A DNA stretch of 64,000 bases from positions 1 to 64,000 of the forward strand of contig LNEK01000037.1 in NCBI GenBank assembly GCA_001464425.1. The letters are read 5' to 3'. This document shows positions 33,632-42,732 of this stretch, one piece after another; the stretch's first letter is position 1, and each line of letters begins with the position of its first letter. Source of the DNA: Alphaproteobacteria bacterium Ga0077535. Lineage in GTDB: Bacteria > Pseudomonadota > Alphaproteobacteria > Caulobacterales > Aquidulcibacteraceae. The notes beneath the pieces were generated by a model that searched no databases, had not been told where the DNA came from, and saw only the letters and a program-made list of their open reading frames with translations. Position numbers and translations under genes: made by a program.

Positions 33632-34170
33632 GGCCCGCAGCGTTTTTTATTGCCGCCGGCGCCCTCTTCGTGGCGGCGTTCTCGGCCCCTGACGCACACG
33701 CTCAGCTGAGCGAAGGCGGCGGGCCGGTCTCCTATTCGGCCGACAATCTTGAGTATTTCGACGGCGAACGCCGCCTCGTGCTGACCGGCGATGTGGATAT
33801 TGTCCAGAACGATGCGCGCTTGCGCGCCGACCGCATCACGCTGTTCTTCAGTGGCTCGACCGCCGCCGGCGCGGGCCAGCAAGGCCTCGGCTCCGGCGAC
33901 ATCGAGCGCATGATTGCCGAAGGCGAAGTTTACTATGTTCGCCCGGCGCAATCAGCGCGCGGCAACCGCGCTGTCTACGAGATCGCGCGCGACAGCGTCA
34001 CCTTCTCCGGCAATGTCGTGGTGGCTTCGGACGAAAACGTCATCCGTGGCGAGACGCTGGTGCTCCAGATCGGCACCCGGCGCACCACCATCCGGCCAAC
34101 GCCGGGCCAGCGGGTGCGCGGGGTTTTCGTGCCCAGCCAGGGCGGAAATCAGCCTGGCGGCAACCGTTGA
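33628..34170 (+). CDS. lptA: LPS transport periplasmic protein LptA
   Basis: 180 residues with a Sec signal peptide (MRPAAFFIAAGALFVAAFSA, cleavage after AHA). It has the OstA/LptA jellyroll with the typical DNLEYFDGERRLVLTGDVDI and ARLRADRITLFF strands, and polymerises in the periplasm as the bridge to LptD. It overlaps lptC by four bases. The C-terminal tail is Pro/Gly/Arg-rich. LptD itself is not in the window. Confidence 0.94.
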   Translation: MRPAAFFIAAGALFVAAFSAPDAHAQLSEGGGPVSYSADNLEYFDGERRLVLTGDVDIVQNDARLRADRITLFFSGSTAAGAGQQGLGSGDIERMIAEGEVYYVRPAQSARGNRAVYEIARDSVTFSGNVVVASDENVIRGETLVLQIGTRRTTIRPTPGQRVRGVFVPSQGGNQPGGNR

Positions 34171-34201
34171 AAGCCAAAGTTTCACGAAATCTTAGCGGCG
34201 G

Positions 34202-34978
34202 ATGGGCGATATGAGTCCTGAGGGCGCTACAAGCCGTTCGGCCAAGTCTGAAACCGCGCAAGGCGGTTTAGGGGCGGTCTCGATCGGGAAATCCTATCGC
34301 GGCCGTCGTGTGGTTCGGGACGTTTCTGTCTTTGTGAATCGCGGCGAAGTCGTCGGTCTGTTGGGCCCCAACGGAGCAGGCAAAACCACCTGCTTCTATA
34401 TGATCACGGGGCTCGTACGCGTGGACCAGGGGCAAATCTTGTTGGACGGCCAGGACGTCACAACACTGCCTATGTACCAACGCTCAAGGCTTGGCGTCGG
34501 CTACTTGCCGCAAGAAGCTTCGATCTTCCGTGGTCTGACCGTCGAACAGAATGTCATGTCGATCGTCGAGCTGCATGAGCGTAACCACGCGAAGCGGCGC
34601 GAGATCGTTGACGGGCTGCTCGCTGAACTGCGCGTCGACCATTTGAAAGATGCGCCGGCTTCCGCCCTCTCGGGTGGTGAGCGGCGCCGGGTTGAAATCG
34701 CGCGGGCTCTGGCGACCAGGCCGTCCTTCATGCTGTTGGACGAGCCTTTCGCTGGTATCGACCCGCTCGCCATCAACGACATCCGAGAGCTCATCCTGTT
34801 TTTGAAACAGCGCGGCCTCGGCGTATTGATCACCGACCACAATGTGCGCGAGACGCTGCAGATTGTTGATCGCGCTTCGATCATGTTCGACGGTGAAGTG
34901 ATGTTCGAAGGCACTCCGCAAGAAGTGCTCGCGAACCCGGTCGTCCGCGAAAGGTATCTCGGCAAAGATTACCACTAG
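34202..34978 (+). CDS. lptB: LPS export ABC transporter ATPase LptB
   Basis: 258 residues. It powers lipopolysaccharide extraction by LptFG. Walker A GPNGAGKT, Q-loop region YLPQEASIFRGLT, signature ALSGGERRR, Walker B FMLLDEPFAGID and the H-loop ITDHNVRET are all intact. The N-terminal 25 residues before the core are longer than in E. coli. An ATG nine bases further in (34211) is also possible. It lies in the lptC-lptA-lptB-rpoN order, 13 bases before rpoN. Confidence 0.97.
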   Translation: MGDMSPEGATSRSAKSETAQGGLGAVSIGKSYRGRRVVRDVSVFVNRGEVVGLLGPNGAGKTTCFYMITGLVRVDQGQILLDGQDVTTLPMYQRSRLGVGYLPQEASIFRGLTVEQNVMSIVELHERNHAKRREIVDGLLAELRVDHLKDAPASALSGGERRRVEIARALATRPSFMLLDEPFAGIDPLAINDIRELILFLKQRGLGVLITDHNVRETLQIVDRASIMFDGEVMFEGTPQEVLANPVVRERYLGKDYH

Positions 34979-34991
34979 ACCGGGGCCGCAG

Positions 34992-36470
34992 ATGGCGATG
35001 ACCCCTCGTCTGGAGATGCGCCAGGGCCAAGCCCTGGTGATGACTCCGCAATTGCAGCAAGCGATCAAGCTGCTGCAGCTCTCGAACGTCGAGCTTCAGG
35101 AATTTGTCGAAGGCGAGCTTGAGCGCAATCCGCTGCTCGAGCGCGAAGAAGGTTCGGCCGAAGCCAAGAAGAGCGACGATGGCGGCGACGCCCAGGCGCT
35201 CGAGTTCGATAGCGGCATGGCGCCGAGCGAAGCTGCACTCGATGTTTCCGTTGCCGACATGGCGCCGGATCTGAGCAGCAATGAACTAGCCGAAGCGGGC
35301 GCAGCGCCTCTGCAGGATTGGTCGAAAGCTGGCTCCGGCAAAAGCTTCGACGAAATGCCCGGCATCGAAGAAACGCTCGCAAGTGATAAGACGCTTGCCG
35401 AGCACCTCGATGCACAACTCACGGAAGCGGGCCTTGATGCAGTCGAGCGCATGATCGGCGGCGTGCTGATCGATGCGGTTGATGATTGGGGCTACATGCG
35501 CGCCGACACGCGCGAGATCGCCGATCGCATCGGCGCGCCGGAAGCGCAGGTGCTTCACGTGCTCACTGTCATGCAGGGCTTCGAGCCCACCGGCGTGATG
35601 GCGCGGGATATTCCGGAGTGCTTGGCGCTGCAGCTGAAAGAGCGCGGCCGCTTCGATCCGGCGATGGAAAAGCTGCTCGCGAATTTGGATTTGCTGGCCA
35701 AGGGCCATGCGGAGCGGCTGCAAACGATTTGCGGCGTCGATCGCGAAGATTTGGGCGACATGATCGCCGAAATCCGCGCGCTGACGCCGAAGCCCGGCGC
35801 TGGGTTTGGCGGCGGCGTGGTGCAATCGGTGGCGCCGGACGTTTACATCAAGCAAGCGCCGGACGGCACGTGGCTGGTCGAGCTCAATTCCGACACCATG
35901 CCGCGCGTGCTGATGAACCAGCGCTATTACGCGACAGTGTCAAAGACGGCCAAGCGCGAAGAAGACAAGCTCTTCCTGACCGAATGCGCGCAGAACGCTT
36001 CGTGGCTGGTGAAGAGCTTGGATCAACGCGCCAAGACGATCCTGAAGGTGGCGCGCGAAATCGTGCGCCAGCAGGACGGCTTCTTCGCGCATGGCGTTGC
36101 GCATTTGCGCCCATTGAATTTGAAGACTGTCGCTGCGGCGATCGAAATGCATGAATCGACGGTGAGCCGCGTCACCTCGAACAAGTACCTCTCCTGCGCC
36201 CGCGGCGTCTTCGAGCTGAAGTACTTTTTCACCGCAAGCATCAACGCATCGGACGGCGGCGAGAGCCATTCCGCCGAAGCCGTGCGTCACCAAATCAAGG
36301 GCCTGATTGACGGCGAGAACGAAGTCGATATCCTCAGCGACGACCGCATCGTCGAAATCCTCCGCGAAAAAGGCATCGACATCGCGCGACGCACCGTCGC
36401 GAAATATCGCGAGAGCTTGCGGATACCGAGCTCGGTAGAGCGCAAGCGGAAGCTGGCGAGCGGGATTTAG
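34992..36470 (+). CDS. rpoN: RNA polymerase sigma-54 factor
   Basis: 492 residues. Alternative sigma factor that needs AAA+ activators. The N-terminal glutamine-rich activator region (LEMRQGQALVMTPQLQQAIK) is followed by an acidic spacer, the core-binding region, the HTH part (VAAAIEMHESTVSRVTSNKY) and the RpoN box ARRTVAKYRE near the end, which contacts the -24 element. It is the fourth gene of the lpt block. In most relatives hpf and ptsN follow directly; here they lie 5.6 kb further on. Its last four bases overlap a convergent gene. Confidence 0.98.
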   Translation: MAMTPRLEMRQGQALVMTPQLQQAIKLLQLSNVELQEFVEGELERNPLLEREEGSAEAKKSDDGGDAQALEFDSGMAPSEAALDVSVADMAPDLSSNELAEAGAAPLQDWSKAGSGKSFDEMPGIEETLASDKTLAEHLDAQLTEAGLDAVERMIGGVLIDAVDDWGYMRADTREIADRIGAPEAQVLHVLTVMQGFEPTGVMARDIPECLALQLKERGRFDPAMEKLLANLDLLAKGHAERLQTICGVDREDLGDMIAEIRALTPKPGAGFGGGVVQSVAPDVYIKQAPDGTWLVELNSDTMPRVLMNQRYYATVSKTAKREEDKLFLTECAQNASWLVKSLDQRAKTILKVAREIVRQQDGFFAHGVAHLRPLNLKTVAAAIEMHESTVSRVTSNKYLSCARGVFELKYFFTASINASDGGESHSAEAVRHQIKGLIDGENEVDILSDDRIVEILREKGIDIARRTVAKYRESLRIPSSVERKRKLASGI

Positions 36471-37201
36471 GGCTGGCCCTGCCCCGCGGGCGCTTTAAAA
36501 GCGATCGTCACGAAACAGAGGTAGCCCACCACGAGTGTATATTCTGATCGTGGGCCATCATAGCGATCCCGTGTGTTGATCGCACTCACCGACGCGATCG
36601 TCGCTGCCTCCATGTCCACGTCGCGGATACCAATCGTATCGTAGCCACGATCTCTGTCGCGGGATCGTGGACGCGGGAACGTGCGCACACGGGACATGGC
36701 GCCCGCGCTCACCTCTACCGGCTCACTTCTGCGCGTCGCGGAGAGCGACGGATGTATGTTCTCCAGATTTCCCGGCGCGAACGCCCCCAAGCTCGGCTCC
36801 AGTGCCGCAATCGCACTCGATAGTTCGGTCGCGCATTGGTCCTCTCGCTCGTAGCGGCGGCCGCGTGTGAGTTCAAAACTGTACGTGAACGCGCTGTCAG
36901 ATGAGTTCGTGGCGCCAAGTCGCACCGTCCAGCGCTCTCCGGCAAACGCCACAGCGTCGGATGCGATGGCACCCACGACCGTGTTACTAACAGGATCGCG
37001 ATAGAGCCTCCATCCAGCCTCTGGCAAGGAGTCCACTATTTGTTCGATGCTTTGGCCTGGAACTACTGGTCCGAAAGCAATCGATGGCTCAGCGCGCGCC
37101 GAGTTGCCAAGGGCGAGGAGCATACAAAGCGCAAGACAAATGTGGCGCGTGAAGGATAGTCCGGGCACTCGAACTGTCCTCCCGTCAAGCGAATCTATCA
37201 C
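36467..37201 (-). CDS. Secreted protein of unknown function
   Basis: 244 residues from the GTG at 37201, chosen because AGGA lies six bases upstream and a signal peptide follows (FTRHICLALCMLLALGNSARA). The mature part reads as a beta-rich domain (SIEQIVDSLPEAGWRLYRDP, GERWTVRLGATNSSDSAFTY), with two Cys (in DQCATEL and GYLCFV). The frame is open about 96 codons upstream, but that part is Arg/Pro-rich and lacks a leader. No family recognised. It is convergent with rpoN, sharing four bases, and begins the block that splits rpoN from hpf. Confidence 0.65.
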   Translation of the reverse strand: MIDSLDGRTVRVPGLSFTRHICLALCMLLALGNSARAEPSIAFGPVVPGQSIEQIVDSLPEAGWRLYRDPVSNTVVGAIASDAVAFAGERWTVRLGATNSSDSAFTYSFELTRGRRYEREDQCATELSSAIAALEPSLGAFAPGNLENIHPSLSATRRSEPVEVSAGAMSRVRTFPRPRSRDRDRGYDTIGIRDVDMEAATIASVSAINTRDRYDGPRSEYTLVVGYLCFVTIAFKAPAGQGQP

Positions 37202-37361
37202 GCCTCTTCCTGCGCCGCCCAGCCTTCCTTCGCCAGCATCACCGTTTTCGGGATCACCTTTTCGCCGCTGAGACGAGAACAGCGCTGTCAACATGGACCG
37301 CTGGCGCCCTAGCCTAGCATGGCACTCGGACAGCGCCGGCGCGTGTTCAGAATGGCGCGTC

Positions 37362-39602
37362 CTACTCCAACGGCTGGAAGTGCTGTGCGTTAAACCGGTA
37401 CGACACCGCTGCCGGCCGCGCGGTGGAGCGCGCGACGTTGACCGAATAGTTGGCGGCGCTGCATTCGCCGGGCGCGGACGGCAGCGCACGGTTCAAGACC
37501 ATCAAAGTCGCGTTGTCGTAGCCGGTCGTGTCGAACACGCCGCTGCGACCGAGGCGAATGACGTGGATCTCGCCGGAGCGGCGGCCAAGCGCGACCAGCT
37601 CCATGTTCTCATCGCCGCCAAGCGTGAAGGCGTAACGGCCTTCAATGCCAAGCCCGACATAATGGGCGCCGAGTTGCTCGAGACGGCCGCCCTTGGACGG
37701 CCATGCGCCTTCACGCGTGATGCGGTCAATCTGCGCCACAGCGCGCGGGAAACGCGGCGCGAGATCGTAGTCGCGGGCGAAGTTTTGCGCGCGCCAGCGC
37801 TGGATCGTATCTGGAATGTTGGTGCGCACTTCTGACAGCGTGCGCGACATCGTCTCGAAGCCATCATACGTGACCGCATTTTCCCACATACGCACGACGA
37901 TGCGTTCGCCGTGGCTATCCGCCATCGACTGCAGCAGCGTCCATTGCGCGTAGTCCATCCCATCGGCCGTGGTTGTGAAGCACAGCTGCGGCGCGGCGAA
38001 GTCGGTCTCGGTGTAATCGGTCGCGTCCTGATCGACGCCGACCGTGGTGGTTTCCGTCCACGAGGCTGTCGCCTCGTAGAGCCAATTCAGCCCCTCTTCG
38101 GAATCGTAGCCGAATTGGACGACGTGATTGAACTCGTGCGTGGCGGTGGCGCGCGCGAGGCTGGCGGGCGTTGCTTCCTTTTCGACACCGGCAAAGTCGT
38201 TGTCGATCACGAACACGGTGCGCGCAGCGGTGCGCTCGCGAACGTTGGATGTGCGCGGATTATCGAACACGATCTGCACCGGCTTGGTGTAGCCCATCGA
38301 GCCGTCGGCATGCGCAACATAGGCGCGGTAGCGGCCGTCATCGTCACGGATTGGTTCAGCCCAACCGATGCGACGGATCTGCGCCTCATAGATTTCCTGC
38401 AGGCGATCCGCGACCGCGCGTGCATACTCTTGCGATGAAGCGTCCTCACCTTCGAGAGTGTAAAGCACGCGGAAATCCCGCGTTTCGATCACCAATTCGG
38501 GACCACTGAGCTCGACAGCGTTCTCGATCAGCCCTTGCAGCGTCGTCACCACAGAAGCATCGACCGATGAAAGGTTGAGCGTAAACGCGCCGCTGGTGCC
38601 CGATTGGCGATAGCGCTCAAGAACCAATGTGTAGGTCGCCGCGGTGCGCGACGTGAAGGCCAGCGCGGAATTGAGCGAGCCATCGCCGCGATCATCGTTC
38701 AAGGCCACCGGGTAGCCATCGCTATCAAGCAGTCGCAGCACGGGATCGAGATCGCCGCCCGTCGCATCGGCCACAGCCAGCAGCGTTTGCCCGGCGGCCA
38801 ATTGCACGCGGTACTCGTGCGAGGGGCGCGCGTCATCGATCGTGCCCTGGTGGTTCGCGATCGGTCGGCCAGCGATGGCGGCAAAGTTAAATGGCGGTTC
38901 GGCTTCCGGGTCGGTCGCCAGCGACAACAGCATCGTGCCGATGCCCGTGCTGCCATAGGTGCCCGCGACAACCTCGTAACGGCCCGTGCGAAGAATTTCG
39001 TAGACGATCTGCGAGTTCAGACTGCCGTCGCCGCGATCATCGTTCTGCGCGAGAATGGCGCCCGTGGAATCGACCAGCGCCAAAGTCGGATCGAGTTCTT
39101 CAGTCAGTGCGTAGGTCGAAGCGACGAACACATCGCCGGCGCGAAGGTTGACGGCTGTGCGATGCTCACGCGCTTGCGCGGTGAACGTCAGCGATTGCTC
39201 ACGCAGCGAGCGCGCGGCCTCGGAGAGGCCGACATCCAAGCCCGATGTAACGTGAAGCTCAAAGCGGCCGGTGGCGCCGCCATATCCGGTGACCACCGCG
39301 GTGTAGGCGCCGCGCTGCTGTGCAACGTGCACGATGCGCGACGTCAGCACGCCCTGGGCGACATCGTCATTCTCAGCGCGCGTGCGGCCATCGGGGCCGA
39401 CAAGCGCCAGCACAGTATCGACGTTGCCAGTGGAAGACGTGGTGAGAGTTACGACCTCCCCAGCCTCAAGCCGGATCGGAAAGCTTGCGCGAGGGGCGGT
39501 GGCGGTGAGTTCGCCCGACAGCGTCCGCCGCTCGGTCTGCGCCTGCGCCGAGGCGCACGCTGCGATTAGGACAAGAGCGATGGCTGCGAAACGCTTGCGC
39601 AC
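37362..39602 (-). CDS. Secreted metalloprotease with N-terminal PPC-like repeats (MXAN_6640-like)
   Basis: 746 residues; GTG start with GGGGGA five bases upstream and a signal peptide (MRKRFAAIALVLIAACASA) that could also be read as a lipoprotein signal. Residues 25-345 hold three beta-sandwich repeats of the pre-peptidase C-terminal type, two with the near-identical element NDDRGDGSLNS, one with ENDDVAQGVLTS. The catalytic part has ATHEFNHVVQFGYD, an HExxH zinc site, followed by GLNWLYEATASW, which supplies a Glu. This fits the MXAN_6640-type putative metalloproteases. The substrate is unknown; it should act outside the cell or in the envelope. Confidence 0.85.
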   Translation of the reverse strand: MRKRFAAIALVLIAACASAQAQTERRTLSGELTATAPRASFPIRLEAGEVVTLTTSSTGNVDTVLALVGPDGRTRAENDDVAQGVLTSRIVHVAQQRGAYTAVVTGYGGATGRFELHVTSGLDVGLSEAARSLREQSLTFTAQAREHRTAVNLRAGDVFVASTYALTEELDPTLALVDSTGAILAQNDDRGDGSLNSQIVYEILRTGRYEVVAGTYGSTGIGTMLLSLATDPEAEPPFNFAAIAGRPIANHQGTIDDARPSHEYRVQLAAGQTLLAVADATGGDLDPVLRLLDSDGYPVALNDDRGDGSLNSALAFTSRTAATYTLVLERYRQSGTSGAFTLNLSSVDASVVTTLQGLIENAVELSGPELVIETRDFRVLYTLEGEDASSQEYARAVADRLQEIYEAQIRRIGWAEPIRDDDGRYRAYVAHADGSMGYTKPVQIVFDNPRTSNVRERTAARTVFVIDNDFAGVEKEATPASLARATATHEFNHVVQFGYDSEEGLNWLYEATASWTETTTVGVDQDATDYTETDFAAPQLCFTTTADGMDYAQWTLLQSMADSHGERIVVRMWENAVTYDGFETMSRTLSEVRTNIPDTIQRWRAQNFARDYDLAPRFPRAVAQIDRITREGAWPSKGGRLEQLGAHYVGLGIEGRYAFTLGGDENMELVALGRRSGEIHVIRLGRSGVFDTTGYDNATLMVLNRALPSAPGECSAANYSVNVARSTARPAAVSYRFNAQHFQPLE

Positions 39603-39783
39603 GGTGATCCCCCATTCTGGGGCGGCCGAAGCAATGTCCGCCGCCGCACCCTCGCTACAAGGAAATCACGACGGCGCCGAGGCCCATCGCACACTTTGCG
39701 CCTCCGGAACGAGCGTCGCGCGCGCTGGCTCCAACCCGGTTTCGCGCTATCAGTGAGGCAAGTGAGTCGTAACGGAGGCGCGC

Positions 39784-39963
39784 GTGAGCCAGGACATCGA
39801 CGAAGTCGAAGAAATCGAAGAAGAATGGGACGAAGTGCTCATCGACATGCGGCGCTTTGCGGTTGAGCAAGCCGTGCTGATGCGCGCGCCGGGCGAGACG
39901 ATGGATCAGATCTTCGAGCGCGCCGATCATATTATCGATTACATCACCGCCGGCCGCCGCTGA
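39784..39963 (+). CDS. Small acidic protein, unknown function
   Basis: 59 residues: GTG at 39784 with GGAGG five bases upstream, ending TGA at 39961-39963. It opens with a very acidic stretch (SQDIDEVEEIEEEWDEVLID) and continues as an amphipathic helix (MRRFAVEQAVLMRAPGETMD, then IFERADHIIDYITAG). It has no Cys, signal peptide or membrane segment. It may be a small regulator or a subunit that binds a basic partner. It lies alone between two divergent secreted-protein genes and has no recognised family. Confidence 0.7.
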   Translation: MSQDIDEVEEIEEEWDEVLIDMRRFAVEQAVLMRAPGETMDQIFERADHIIDYITAGRR

Positions 39964-40030
39964 CCTCACGTTCTGGGCGGTTCGTCGCATCGGCTTTGCC
40001 GTTCGGCGCGGGCGCGCGCCTCTTTACCGC

Positions 40031-40927
40031 ATGAAGCGCCTCGCCGTCGCCGCCGCCCTCCTCGCCCTCGCCGCCTGTGCAACGGCGCCGGCGCCGGCGC
40101 AGGCGCAGAGCGCATGTCAGCCCGCGGGCTATTCGCGGACGCAACTCGATGCGCTCAAGGCGGCGGAATGGGCGCTCCCCGATGACACCGTACGCAATCG
40201 CTTGGCGTTGGCGCTGGCCTCGTGCCTGGGCTCACCCGACCCCACACTCCGCGACGGCATCGCGTTCGAGGGCCTGCAACACTGGCTACGCGCGCGCCAA
40301 CTCACGCCTGAAACCATGCGTATGTTGGCCGCGGACCTCCAAACCCAACTCGGCGCGCCAGACGCACAGGGTTTTCGCCAGCCCTTCGCGGCGCTTGTGC
40401 TTTCAGAAGTCGCGCGCGCCGATCGCGTCGAACCCTACCTTGATGCATCAGCTCGCACACGCTTGCTCGACGCATCGCTCGCCTACTTCACCAGCGTACG
40501 CGACTATCGCGGCTTTGATGCGCGTGAAGGCTGGCGCCACGGCGTCGCCCATGGCGCAGATCTCATGCTGCAGCTCTCGCTCAATCCGGCATTCGGCAAG
40601 CCTGAGCTTGAGCGCATTCTTGACGCCATCGCCGGCCAAGTCGCGCCGGACCAGCATTTCTATATTTACGGCGAGAGCGAGCGCTTGGCGCGCCCAATCA
40701 TCTTCATGGCGCAGCGCGGGCTGATCAGCGAAGAAGAATGGACGCACTGGTTCGCGCAATTCCCCACGGCTGGTGAAAACATGTTCGCATCGCAAGCGGG
40801 CTTGGCGCGCCGCCACAACGTGAATGCGTTCTTGCAAACGATTTGGCTGAACGCCCGCTTGAGCGAAAGCACTGCCGATGACGTGCTGTTGCCCGGCGCG
40901 GAAGCCGCCATCCGCGCGATGCCCTAA
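40031..40927 (+). CDS. DUF2785 lipoprotein
   Basis: 298 residues with a lipoprotein leader (MKRLAVAAALLALAAC). The all-helical body has the DUF2785 signature segment REGWRHGVAHGADLMLQLSL, with two His spaced as in the family, and later FPTAGENMFASQAGLARRHN. The function of this family is not established. The leader implies periplasmic location, which is unusual for DUF2785 proteins and may mean a divergent role. Its end overlaps the convergent transporter gene by four bases. Confidence 0.85.
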   Translation: MKRLAVAAALLALAACATAPAPAQAQSACQPAGYSRTQLDALKAAEWALPDDTVRNRLALALASCLGSPDPTLRDGIAFEGLQHWLRARQLTPETMRMLAADLQTQLGAPDAQGFRQPFAALVLSEVARADRVEPYLDASARTRLLDASLAYFTSVRDYRGFDAREGWRHGVAHGADLMLQLSLNPAFGKPELERILDAIAGQVAPDQHFYIYGESERLARPIIFMAQRGLISEEEWTHWFAQFPTAGENMFASQAGLARRHNVNAFLQTIWLNARLSESTADDVLLPGAEAAIRAMP

Positions 40928-41844
40928 CTTCGCCGCGCGCGCATCAGCAGCACCTGCCCAAGCAGCACCAGCCCGACGCCGCCGAGCGCCAAGAGCCCCC
41001 ACGTTTTGTCTTCAAACAGCGCTGACACCGTCATCGCCACCGGCGGCGTCAGCGCGGAAATATAAGACGCCAGCGCATATCCGCGCCGCCGCGCCAGCCC
41101 GTAATAGAGCAGAAACGCGATCACCGATCCGATGATCGAAAGGTGCAGAAGCGAGAGCACGTACGGCCAGGTGAACTCAAACGTCCATGCACGCCCGGTG
41201 AACAGAGCAAATAGAGCAAGCAATCCGGCGCCATACGCCATCGCCCAACCGGTGGAAGCCGCAACGCCGGCGCCGGCAAGTTCAGCGCGGCGCGCATAGA
41301 CATTGCCAACGCACGCCGCCAGCACGCCAGCGCACGTCAAGCCAATGCCGGTCCACGCACGCGGGCTCATGTTGGAAGAGACCAACTCCTCCCACGACAG
41401 CAGCGCAACGCCGACAACACCGAGGCCGGCCGCGAACCATGCGAGCGGCGCAGCCTTCTGCCTAAACACGATGCGAAAGACGATGAGATTGATGAACGCC
41501 ATCGCCGCAAACACGACCGCAACGACAGCCGACGTCACCCGCTCCTCGGCCCAATACACAAACGCGTAGTCGATCGCGAACGTGAACATGCCGATGCCGA
41601 GTGCGGCGAGATGCTGCGCGCGGGAGAGCTTCAATGTCTGCCGGCGCAGCACACACCAGGCAAACAACAGCGCCGCCGCCAGCGCGAAGCGATACGTGAT
41701 CGAGACGACCGGATCGACGACACCCAATTGCAGCGTGATGGCGAACCAGGTCGTTCCCCAAGCCAGTGTGCAAAACGATATGGCGATAAAATCGAGCCAA
41801 GCGGTTTTGCTGACGCGCGGCGCGGCGCGCGTATCGGCGCTCAT
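40924..41844 (-). CDS. EamA-type drug/metabolite transporter, ten helices
   Basis: 306 residues from the ATG at 41844. It has two EamA repeats, each with about five membrane helices: the first includes FIAISFCTLAWGTTWFAITL and VSITYRFALAAALLFAWCVL, the second GIGLTCAGVLAACVGNVYA and AMAYGAGLLALFALF. This family exports amino acids, drugs or nucleotide sugars; the cargo cannot be told from the sequence. A short N-terminal tail precedes helix 1. It is read away from hpf over a 197-base gap. Confidence 0.92.
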   Translation of the reverse strand: MSADTRAAPRVSKTAWLDFIAISFCTLAWGTTWFAITLQLGVVDPVVSITYRFALAAALLFAWCVLRRQTLKLSRAQHLAALGIGMFTFAIDYAFVYWAEERVTSAVVAVVFAAMAFINLIVFRIVFRQKAAPLAWFAAGLGVVGVALLSWEELVSSNMSPRAWTGIGLTCAGVLAACVGNVYARRAELAGAGVAASTGWAMAYGAGLLALFALFTGRAWTFEFTWPYVLSLLHLSIIGSVIAFLLYYGLARRRGYALASYISALTPPVAMTVSALFEDKTWGLLALGGVGLVLLGQVLLMRARRS

Positions 41845-42041
41845 GGACAAGGCCCCCTCGGACGCTCTCTTAGAGGTTTTCGCGGTCGCAGCGAACGCGA
41901 TTCATTGGCGCCCTTAACGATCTCCGCGCGTTGACCGGCCCCTGCCCCAGGCCTACCTTTATCGGGATGGCTACGGGGCGTCCTCTGGGGGCGGGACCCG
42001 GTCCGGAGTCCTCCCCTACGGTATCCCAAGGAGGTCACTAG
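41845..42041. promoter_or_regulatory. Promoter region between the EamA transporter and hpf
   Basis: A 197-base gap between divergent genes. It ends with a strong AAGGAGGT ribosome site for hpf (42029-42036). I searched by eye for a sigma-54 -24/-12 element and did not find a convincing one. No hairpin with a T run is present. Confidence 0.5.
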
Positions 42042-42674
42042 ATGCGCATTCAAATCGCCGGACGGCAGATGGATGTCGGCGAAGCGCTCAGGACCCGTAT
42101 CGAAGGCGAACTCGCCGCCGGTGTGGGCAAATATTTCAATCGTGCGACCGATGCGGTGGTGACAGTGGCCAAGAATGGCGGCGGCCAGGGCATTGAGGTC
42201 GATTGCACGGTCCACCTCCCTTCGGGGATTTCCCTTCAGGCCGAGGGCCATGGCGGCGACGCCCACAGCGCCTTCGATGACGCCCTGACCAAGCTCGAAA
42301 AGCGGGTCAGGCGCTACAAAAGGCGCCTGCGTAACCATCACGCAGACAACAAATCCCCCCTTCCCGCCGAAGACGCTTCGGCCTATGTCCTCGCCCCGTT
42401 AAACGAAGAAAACGAGGCCGATGAGGATGAGTCGGCCGAAGCCGACGCCCAGGCGGCGCCGCTCGTCATTGCTGAGAGCACGGTCGCCGTGCGCACGATG
42501 ACGGTTTCGATGGCGGTGCTGCAGCTCGATCTGTCCAAAGATCCGGCACTCATGTTCAGAAACGCCGCTCATGGCGGTCTGAGCGTTGTGTACCGGCGCG
42601 CGGACGGAAACATCGGTTGGATCGATCCGGAGCGGGATTCGAACAAAGCGAAGAAGGCCAACGGCGCCGGCTAG
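42042..42674 (+). CDS. hpf: Long-form ribosome hibernation promoting factor
   Basis: 210 residues. It dimerises 70S ribosomes into inactive 100S particles in slow growth. The N-terminal HPF/YfiA domain (1-100, RIQIAGRQMDVGEALRTRIE, VDCTVHLPSGISLQAEG) and the C-terminal dimerisation domain (about 150-205, VRTMTVSMAVLQLDLSKDPA) are joined by an acidic linker. This is the standard long form. A strong AAGGAGGT lies just before the ATG, so expression is likely high. It normally follows rpoN; here 5.6 kb of other genes lie between. Confidence 0.95.
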   Translation: MRIQIAGRQMDVGEALRTRIEGELAAGVGKYFNRATDAVVTVAKNGGGQGIEVDCTVHLPSGISLQAEGHGGDAHSAFDDALTKLEKRVRRYKRRLRNHHADNKSPLPAEDASAYVLAPLNEENEADEDESAEADAQAAPLVIAESTVAVRTMTVSMAVLQLDLSKDPALMFRNAAHGGLSVVYRRADGNIGWIDPERDSNKAKKANGAG

Positions 42675-42732
42675 GCGAGCGGTAACCACGCTGGTGGCGC
42701 CGCTCTCGCATGCGGCGGCCCACGGGGTGAAT

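Noticed and set aside
37202-37361. Possible gene remnant (a minus-strand stretch reading GEKVIPKTVMLAKEGWAAQ)
   Set aside because: Too short, with stops around it and no clear family; could be a decayed gene end but cannot be supported.
38604-39569. A 321-codon plus-strand frame opposite the metalloprotease gene
   Set aside because: Shadow caused by GC bias; no ribosome site or recognisable domain.
41845-42041. Sigma-54 promoter before hpf
   Set aside because: No TGGCAC-N5-TTGC-like element could be seen.
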